Part shown: in pieces, positions 6,402 to 10,999 of the stretch
Position numbering within the stretch: the stretch's first letter is position 1
How the letters are laid out: each line of letters begins with the position of its first letter
Assembly: GCA_947167315.1 (NCBI GenBank)
Contig: CAMVHP010000030.1
Coordinates: 1 to 10,999, forward strand
DNA length: 10,999 nucleotides
From: RGIG8782 sp017475895
Lineage (GTDB): Bacteria > Pseudomonadota > Alphaproteobacteria > Rickettsiales > UBA1997
Direction of reading: 5' to 3'
The notes under the pieces: model-generated
The model's input: only the letters and a program-made list of their open reading frames with translations
Told to the model about the DNA's origin: nothing
Database searches by the model: none
Translations under genes and position numbers: made by a program

Positions 6402-9347
6402 CTATAAAAGTAACAGCAATAACAGTAGGTTTTTTGTGGAATTTAAATTTGATGCGCCTATTGGCACCAACTTAAATTCATAATTACTGTTGTAGTCTAG
6501 TTTATCGAATGTATAACCTATTGTGAAAAGTCCGCCATCTTTACCTCCGAATAGTATATTATTAACTATTGGAATATTATTGATACCAAATAATTTGTTT
6601 ATTTTATTTGCCGGAATTACGACTCCTCCAAATTTAGCATTTCCAGTGTCCACAAAAAATTTTCCCTTTCCACTTATACCTACCCCGAATATGTTATCAC
6701 TTTCTAACATGAAGTTGTTTGTTTGTATTGTTTTGTCTACGTTATTGTAAATTATGCTGGCGGATAATTTATTAAACATCAGTGAATTTTCTTTTGTTAA
6801 TTTATTCTTTGTTTTATTTGATACTAAATCACTATTCAAAATGTAGTTAAAGAATTTTATATCCTTCATGTCCTTTGTTACAATACCAAATTTATTTTTT
6901 ATCCGTAAGTCCACATGAACATCCTTGTTTACATCTATGTAGCCATTCGCATACAAATCTCCAAATAGGAACGAGTCTGTTATATTTGCATCACTTAAAA
7001 ATTTCCCCATATTCTTAAGTTCTAGATTTATGTTGTAATCTTTGCTATTTGTATTAGTTTTGTTTTGTTGTTCATCATTATCTTTTTTTATATTTACATC
7101 AACAACACGTTCATCTTCTTTATCTATGAATATTGATAGACTATCAAATTTATCTTTAAAATTTACCGATGCACTTAAATTTTTAATTTTGTATTTTTCA
7201 TTAACGGTTACATTGTTAAAAAATGAGTTAATAGCTAGGTTGCCGACCGTGTTATTGATTTTGTTTTGCTGTATTTTTTCTTTTTTAAGTGGATTTGAAT
7301 TTAAGTTTATATTTATTTTTTCTCCCGTGATGTCTAGATGAGCCATGTTATCAAAATATAAATATTTTGCGGTAAAATCGCTGTTTTTATATTTTACATT
7401 TTGTATATTTAATTCGCTTAGATAGGAATCTAAAATAACACCATTACCACTAAAATTCACAACTCCAGTTGAAATAATGTTATTCAATAGTATTTTTCTG
7501 TTATTTTCAATTACAACATCTAAATTTACATCCAAACTATCTTTTTTGTCTTTTACAAAATCTACATTATTAAAATTAATAATACTATCTTTTAAATTAG
7601 CTTTAACTGTAAAAGTACTTGAATCATATTTTTTTAATACGTTAGCTTTGAAGGCTGAATTATCATTGAAAATAAAAGTATTATTTTCTTTAATTTCGCT
7701 ATCAACTTTGACAAATACAGAATCAATCGATACATCTTTATATAATGGTATATCAACCTTTACATCGGATGTTGCTATTCCATTTACGTAGTTTTCAACA
7801 ATATCTTTTATTTTATCTCTTTCATTATTGCCTATAAAGTAAAATAATTCGTAAGCATTTCCGATTGTTTTACCCTCTATGTCTATTGACGGTTTATTAA
7901 AGTCAGTGTAAACTTTACCACTTAATATTTTTGTATCATAAATATTTCCGTCATCTATGTATATATTCATATCGTCAACTGTAAATACAGCTTTTGCCTT
8001 TAGGTTACTAACTGGCGGAAAATCGTTATCATAGTTTAAGAATGTATTGTTGAAATTGACATTTGAGTCTATTTTATCCAGCGTAAAACTGTTATTTAAA
8101 TATTTAAAATCCATGTAGGCAAAAGCACTTTCTATATCACCACTTTTAAAATGTTCAACAACCCAATCTCTTATGCCATTATCATCAAGTGGTAGAGGCC
8201 AAAATGAATTCAAATTTTCAACTTTTCCCTGTTCAATATCAATGTTTATTTTCATAAATTCTTTGTTTTTAAAATCCAAAAACATCTTAAAATTCATATT
8301 GTTTTCATTTAGTGTTTTATCTGTACCTATTGTTGTGTTGAGTCTATCTAAGGTTATATGATTATCGTTCGTAGTACTGCCGAATAGCTGTAGATTTGTA
8401 TAATATATTTCATTTGGAAAAAATTCTTTTATTAGAACGCTTCCACTTTTCGATTTTATTATAAACGAACTTTTAAGTGGTGTTGTGTAGTTATCAAAAT
8501 TTGTATTAATATTGACATCAAAAACCCCATTTGTATTTTCAAAATATTTATTTATCTCAGTGTCTCTGGTAAATATTTTGATTAGATCCAACATAAACAT
8601 ATTTTGTAAATTTGTGCTACAACTAACTTTTTTATTTTTTGTTATTAGACAATTGTTATTTATGTTTATTTTCTTTCCATCATTTGTTACTTTTGTGTCT
8701 ATAAACAATTTTATATCTTTACCATTCTTTTTTATTTGAATTGAACTATTGTCTATATTTATTTTTTCAATATTATTTGTTTTTTTGTCGTAGAAATAAA
8801 ATTTACTGTTATTAATTATGAATTGACTGAAGATTGGTTTTTTGTCAATAAAATAATCTAATGTGTCGTGTATAATGGTATTGATTTCGTCGTATGTTAT
8901 GGAATAACCTTCTGAATTATTGTTGTCATATCCAAAATACCCAACAAAGTCTCTCAGTTCAATATTATGTAATGAAAAATTACTTTTTAAAATATCCTTA
9001 ATTTTTATGCTAAATACGATATTTGGAAATTTTATTGCAACGTTATCTAACACACACCTGAAATTTGACACAAAATAAACAATTTCAAATTTTTTATTGA
9101 AACTTACTTTTGCATTCTCAAATCCTACATCCCCTATATCCAGTTGTTTAATTTTATCTTCAATATATCTGTTTATTGATGGTATTTCTCTTGGTTCTCC
9201 TGCTATGAAAGCGATAAAAAATATCACCGGTAACAATAACATTATTACCAGTGAAATTATTATTTTAAAGGCAATTATGTATATGGGAAAAACTTTTCTA
9301 TCCTCACTTCTAAAAAAAACTCTAAATTTTCTGAATATTTTAAACAT
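6402..9347 (-). CDS. AsmA-like (DUF3971/YhdP-type) large envelope protein with poly-Leu tail
   Basis: The 981-aa product has a basic N-terminus, one membrane helix (about 22-50), and then a very long chain of short beta strands with low sequence conservation, typical of AsmA/TamB-like bridge proteins that lie in the periplasm. The AsmA_2/DUF3971 C-terminal signature is clear near residues 880-965: LSASIIYNNVDKTIQTNNF, GVGISGKGKF, FGGVVIPANKINKLFGINNI, IPIVNNILFGGKDGGLFTIG and YEFKLVPIGASNL. Relatives such as YhdP, TamB and AsmA are implicated in phospholipid traffic to the outer membrane. The protein ends with eight consecutive leucines (974-981), encoded by mixed codons, so this is not a homopolymer error. 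The gene follows fabG by 32 nt on the same strand, suggesting co-transcription, and converges with truA. Composition is low-complexity and Asn/Lys/Asp-rich, as expected from the base composition. Confidence 0.8.
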   Translation of the reverse strand: MFKIFRKFRVFFRSEDRKVFPIYIIAFKIIISLVIMLLLPVIFFIAFIAGEPREIPSINRYIEDKIKQLDIGDVGFENAKVSFNKKFEIVYFVSNFRCVLDNVAIKFPNIVFSIKIKDILKSNFSLHNIELRDFVGYFGYDNNNSEGYSITYDEINTIIHDTLDYFIDKKPIFSQFIINNSKFYFYDKKTNNIEKINIDNSSIQIKKNGKDIKLFIDTKVTNDGKKININNNCLITKNKKVSCSTNLQNMFMLDLIKIFTRDTEINKYFENTNGVFDVNINTNFDNYTTPLKSSFIIKSKSGSVLIKEFFPNEIYYTNLQLFGSTTNDNHITLDRLNTTIGTDKTLNENNMNFKMFLDFKNKEFMKINIDIEQGKVENLNSFWPLPLDDNGIRDWVVEHFKSGDIESAFAYMDFKYLNNSFTLDKIDSNVNFNNTFLNYDNDFPPVSNLKAKAVFTVDDMNIYIDDGNIYDTKILSGKVYTDFNKPSIDIEGKTIGNAYELFYFIGNNERDKIKDIVENYVNGIATSDVKVDIPLYKDVSIDSVFVKVDSEIKENNTFIFNDNSAFKANVLKKYDSSTFTVKANLKDSIINFNNVDFVKDKKDSLDVNLDVVIENNRKILLNNIISTGVVNFSGNGVILDSYLSELNIQNVKYKNSDFTAKYLYFDNMAHLDITGEKININLNSNPLKKEKIQQNKINNTVGNLAINSFFNNVTVNEKYKIKNLSASVNFKDKFDSLSIFIDKEDERVVDVNIKKDNDEQQNKTNTNSKDYNINLELKNMGKFLSDANITDSFLFGDLYANGYIDVNKDVHVDLRIKNKFGIVTKDMKDIKFFNYILNSDLVSNKTKNKLTKENSLMFNKLSASIIYNNVDKTIQTNNFMLESDNIFGVGISGKGKFFVDTGNAKFGGVVIPANKINKLFGINNIPIVNNILFGGKDGGLFTIGYTFDKLDYNSNYEFKLVPIGASNLNSTKNLLLLLLLL

Positions 9348-9379
9348 GTTCCCGCAACATAATGTATTATGTTATTATC

Positions 9380-10117
9380 TTAAATCATTAACATACCACC
9401 ATTAACATGTATTGTTTGTCCCGTTATATAACTGGCTTCTTTACTTGCTAGGAATAGGATGGTGTTGGCAATATCCTCCGGTTGTCCCATCTTACCCATA
9501 GGAATGCCTGACAATATTTTATTTTTTTGGTCATCGGTTAGGACGTCTGTCATTGGTGTTTCTATGAAACCAGGAGCAACGCAGTTAACCGTTATTCCTC
9601 GGCTGGCACTTTCTATGGCAAGTGTTTTTGACATGCCGATTAATCCGGCTTTCGAAGCAACATAATTTGCCTGTCCAGCGTTACCCATAACACCAACAAC
9701 GGAACTGATGTTGATTATTCTACCATATCGTCTTTTCATCATTTTTTTGATCGCTTCTCTGTTCAATATGAATCCAGCTTTCAAATTAACATCTAAAACT
9801 TTTTCAAAATCTGCAGTTGTCATTCTTATGGATAACATGTCTTTTGTAATTCCAGCGTTGCACACCAACACATCTATACCGCCCATTTCAGCATCTGCCT
9901 TTTCAAAAAAACTTTCCACATCTTCCATATTTTCTAAGTCGCAAACAAATGTGAATGTATTACCACCGATACCCGTTGCCACTTTATTTAATTTTTCTTT
10001 ATTTCTTCCGCAAAGTCCTACGGTGGCACCCTGTTTAGCAAATAATTCCGCTGTTTTTTGTCCTATTCCACCGGTTGCTCCGGTTATTAATACCTTTTGT
10101 CCTGTAAAATCCAACAT
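9380..10117 (-). CDS. fabG: 3-oxoacyl-[acyl-carrier-protein] reductase FabG
   Basis: FabG is the NADPH-dependent reductase that converts 3-oxoacyl-ACP to 3-hydroxyacyl-ACP in type II fatty-acid elongation. The 245-aa short-chain dehydrogenase shows TGATGGIG (12-19) for cofactor binding, CNAGIT (86-91), the catalytic Asn111, Ser139, Tyr152 and Lys156 (IINISS, NYVASKAG), and the C-terminal SYITGQTIHVNGGMLMI, which closely resembles rickettsial FabG. I chose the ATG at 10117 rather than the upstream in-frame ATG at 10150 because MLDFTGQKVLITGA aligns with known FabG starts and because the best promoter's -10 box covers the 10148-10150 codon. No acpP or fabF gene adjoins it; instead the AsmA-like gene follows by 32 nt. 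Confidence 0.95.
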   Translation of the reverse strand: MLDFTGQKVLITGATGGIGQKTAELFAKQGATVGLCGRNKEKLNKVATGIGGNTFTFVCDLENMEDVESFFEKADAEMGGIDVLVCNAGITKDMLSIRMTTADFEKVLDVNLKAGFILNREAIKKMMKRRYGRIINISSVVGVMGNAGQANYVASKAGLIGMSKTLAIESASRGITVNCVAPGFIETPMTDVLTDDQKNKILSGIPMGKMGQPEDIANTILFLASKEASYITGQTIHVNGGMLMI

Positions 10118-10148
10118 AGAAAATTTAACTTTTATTGAAACTGTTATC

Positions 10149-10176
10149 ATAATAGCTTTTGAGGTTTTAAAGTCAA
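10149..10176 (-). promoter_or_regulatory. fabG: Candidate sigma-70 promoter for fabG
   Basis: Read on the minus strand, TTGACT (10176-10171) and TATTAT (10154-10149) each match five of six consensus bases and are separated by 16 nt. Transcription would start near 10142, past the ATG at 10150, so the message would first offer the ATG at 10117. This is the best promoter match in the window. Confidence 0.55.
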
Positions 10177-10187
10177 TAATTTAATGC

Positions 10188-10215
10188 TTGTTTTTTTAAA
10201 AAGGTGGAGTATATT
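10188..10215 (+). promoter_or_regulatory. Candidate promoter for the oxidoreductase-prfB pair
   Basis: TTGTTT (10188-10193) and TATATT (10210-10215) are separated by 16 nt, giving a start near 10222 and a leader of about 26 nt before the ATG at 10248. The same stretch holds GGTGGAG (10203-10209), which could instead be a ribosome site for a TTG start at 10215; the two readings exclude each other. Confidence 0.3.
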
Positions 10216-10247
10216 TGCACTTAATATTCCAATATGTTGTTCTGGAT

Positions 10248-10850
10248 ATGAAAGAATCAAATAAAAAGAAGAAAATATTGATAATAGATGCTAATCCATC
10301 AAGATTCAGCTATACGGCCTGTTTGGCGGAAGAATATGAAATAAATGCTAAGAAAAGTGGTTTTGAGGTGGAGACGTTGATTTTGCGAGATATGACATTT
10401 GACTGTATTTTACATTTCGGTTATACTAGACACCAAACACTGGAGGATGATCTAAAAAGAGCTCAAAAATTAATAAAGTGGTGTGACCATATTGTGTTGG
10501 TTTCGCCAGTATGGTGGTACGGTATGCCGGCGCTTCTAAAAGGATTTGTTGAGAGAACATTTTTACCAGACTTTGCTTTTAGAGTGGAATCTCATCCGGA
10601 GAGAAAATTGATTAGAATGTTGAACGACAAAACCGCAACAGTCATATACACCTATGGTGGACCAAAAAATAATATGAGAACCAATTACAGTGATCCGTTT
10701 GGCCTACAGCTGAAGGATGGATTATTTTACTTTTGTGGCATAGATAAGGTTGATTTGTATCCACTTTATGATACGGTTGGTTTTAAAAATATAAAAAGAA
10801 GAGCGGATTTTATAGAAACGGTTATACAATTGGGAAAAGAAGGTAAATAG
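10248..10850 (+). CDS. Flavodoxin-fold NAD(P)H-dependent oxidoreductase (Flavodoxin_2 family)
   Basis: The 200-aa product has the flavodoxin-like fold of the NQO/MdaB-type quinone or nitro reductases. KKKKILIIDANPSRFSYTAC (6-25) is the first strand and the flavin-phosphate loop. CDHIVLVSPVWWYGMPALLK (79-98), continuing GFVERTFLPDFAFR, is the family's hallmark flavin-ring loop. ATVIYTYGGPKNN (130-142) is the third binding strand. These enzymes use FMN or FAD and NAD(P)H for two-electron reduction of quinone-like compounds in the cytoplasm; the actual substrate cannot be told. The ATG at 10248 fits relatives' N-termini. A TTG at 10215 would add 11 residues and has a good ribosome site (GGAG, 5-nt spacing), so the start is unsettled. 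It ends 5 nt before prfB, implying a shared message. Confidence 0.8.
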   Translation: MKESNKKKKILIIDANPSRFSYTACLAEEYEINAKKSGFEVETLILRDMTFDCILHFGYTRHQTLEDDLKRAQKLIKWCDHIVLVSPVWWYGMPALLKGFVERTFLPDFAFRVESHPERKLIRMLNDKTATVIYTYGGPKNNMRTNYSDPFGLQLKDGLFYFCGIDKVDLYPLYDTVGFKNIKRRADFIETVIQLGKEGK

Positions 10851-10855
10851 CAGTT

Positions 10856-10999
10856 ATGTACGGTGAAGAAAACAGAGCAATAATAAAGAAGCTGAAGGAA
10901 ATATTAGAAAACGTAAGAGGTTGTCTTTGACGTTGATAACATTGAAAAACAAATAAAAGAATTGACTGAAAAGTCAAATGATGAACATCTTTGGGATAA
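10856..10999 (+). CDS. prfB: Peptide chain release factor 2 (RF2), 5' part, with programmed +1 frameshift
   Basis: RF2 recognises UGA and UAA and releases the finished protein from the ribosome. The zero frame from ATG 10856 reads MYGEENRAIIKKLKEILENV then RGCL, and stops at TGA (10928-10930). Skipping one base at CTT-T continues from GAC (10929) as DVDNIEKQIKELTEKSNDEH then LWD to the window edge, without a stop. The helical N-terminus followed by the L-D junction and the LWD motif matches bacterial RF2 domain 1 exactly where the E. coli frameshift lies. Gene callers that do not model the shift would split or miss this gene. It sits 5 nt after the oxidoreductase and probably shares its message. 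The catalytic GGQ region lies outside the window. Confidence 0.92.
10916..10931 (+). promoter_or_regulatory. prfB: RF2 autoregulatory +1 frameshift signal
   Basis: The site reads AGAGGTTGTCTTTGAC: an internal Shine-Dalgarno-like AGAGG, a short spacer, the slippery CTT-T, the in-frame TGA and the following C. In E. coli the equivalent is AGGGGGTATCTTTGAC. When RF2 is scarce the ribosome pauses at UGA, the leucyl-tRNA slips forward by one base, and full-length RF2 is made; when RF2 is plentiful, translation stops there. Confidence 0.92.

Noticed and set aside
10215..10247. TTG start adding 11 residues to the oxidoreductase
   Set aside because: The GGTGGAG site is attractive, but the extra residues lie outside the flavodoxin-fold family and a -10-like TATATT covers the TTG; kept only as an alternative.
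10856..10930. A separate 24-codon small protein ending at TGA
   Set aside because: It is the zero-frame leader of RF2, as shown by the CTTTGAC slip site and the RF2-like continuation in the +1 frame.

Overview
This AT-rich window (roughly 30% GC by eye) looks like chromosome from a reduced-genome, host-associated Gram-negative bacterium, most likely an alphaproteobacterium of the Rickettsiales/Holosporales kind. The clues are a FabG that resembles rickettsial FabG as I remember it, a protein of the COG2945 alpha/beta-hydrolase family that is typical of Alphaproteobacteria, and an outer-membrane-type gene set (AsmA-like and PpiD-like proteins). The code is standard: truA ends in TGA, tryptophan is TGG, and the RF2 gene at the right edge relies on UGA being a stop. 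No mobile element, CRISPR array, rRNA or tRNA was seen.

Layout, left to right. (1) Minus strand, 1-1576: murB, followed by a membrane-anchored thioredoxin-fold/NHL-like gene that runs off the left edge; the two share the A of TAATG. (2) 1577-1816: a divergent intergenic region with a terminator-like hairpin and a good -10 box. (3) Plus strand, 1817-3249: an nfeD-SPFH (stomatin/paraslipin) membrane-microdomain pair. (4) Plus strand, 3370-6397: a degenerate alpha/beta-hydrolase, a shortened PpiD-like periplasmic chaperone and truA, tightly packed. (5) Minus strand, 6402-10117: fabG followed by a large AsmA-like gene that converges on truA with a 4-nt gap. (6) Plus strand, 10248 to the end: a flavodoxin-fold NAD(P)H oxidoreductase and the start of prfB, including its programmed +1 frameshift site.

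Most genes serve the cell envelope: peptidoglycan precursor (MurB), fatty acids (FabG), lipid transport or outer-membrane homeostasis (AsmA-like), periplasmic folding (PpiD-like) and membrane microdomains (NfeD/SPFH). The remainder serve translation (TruA, RF2). The most notable theme is that three proteins keep a recognisable enzyme fold but appear to have lost the catalytic residues or domain: the thioredoxin-like protein, the hydrolase and the PpiD-like protein. I see no clear evidence of a wholly new multi-gene system here.
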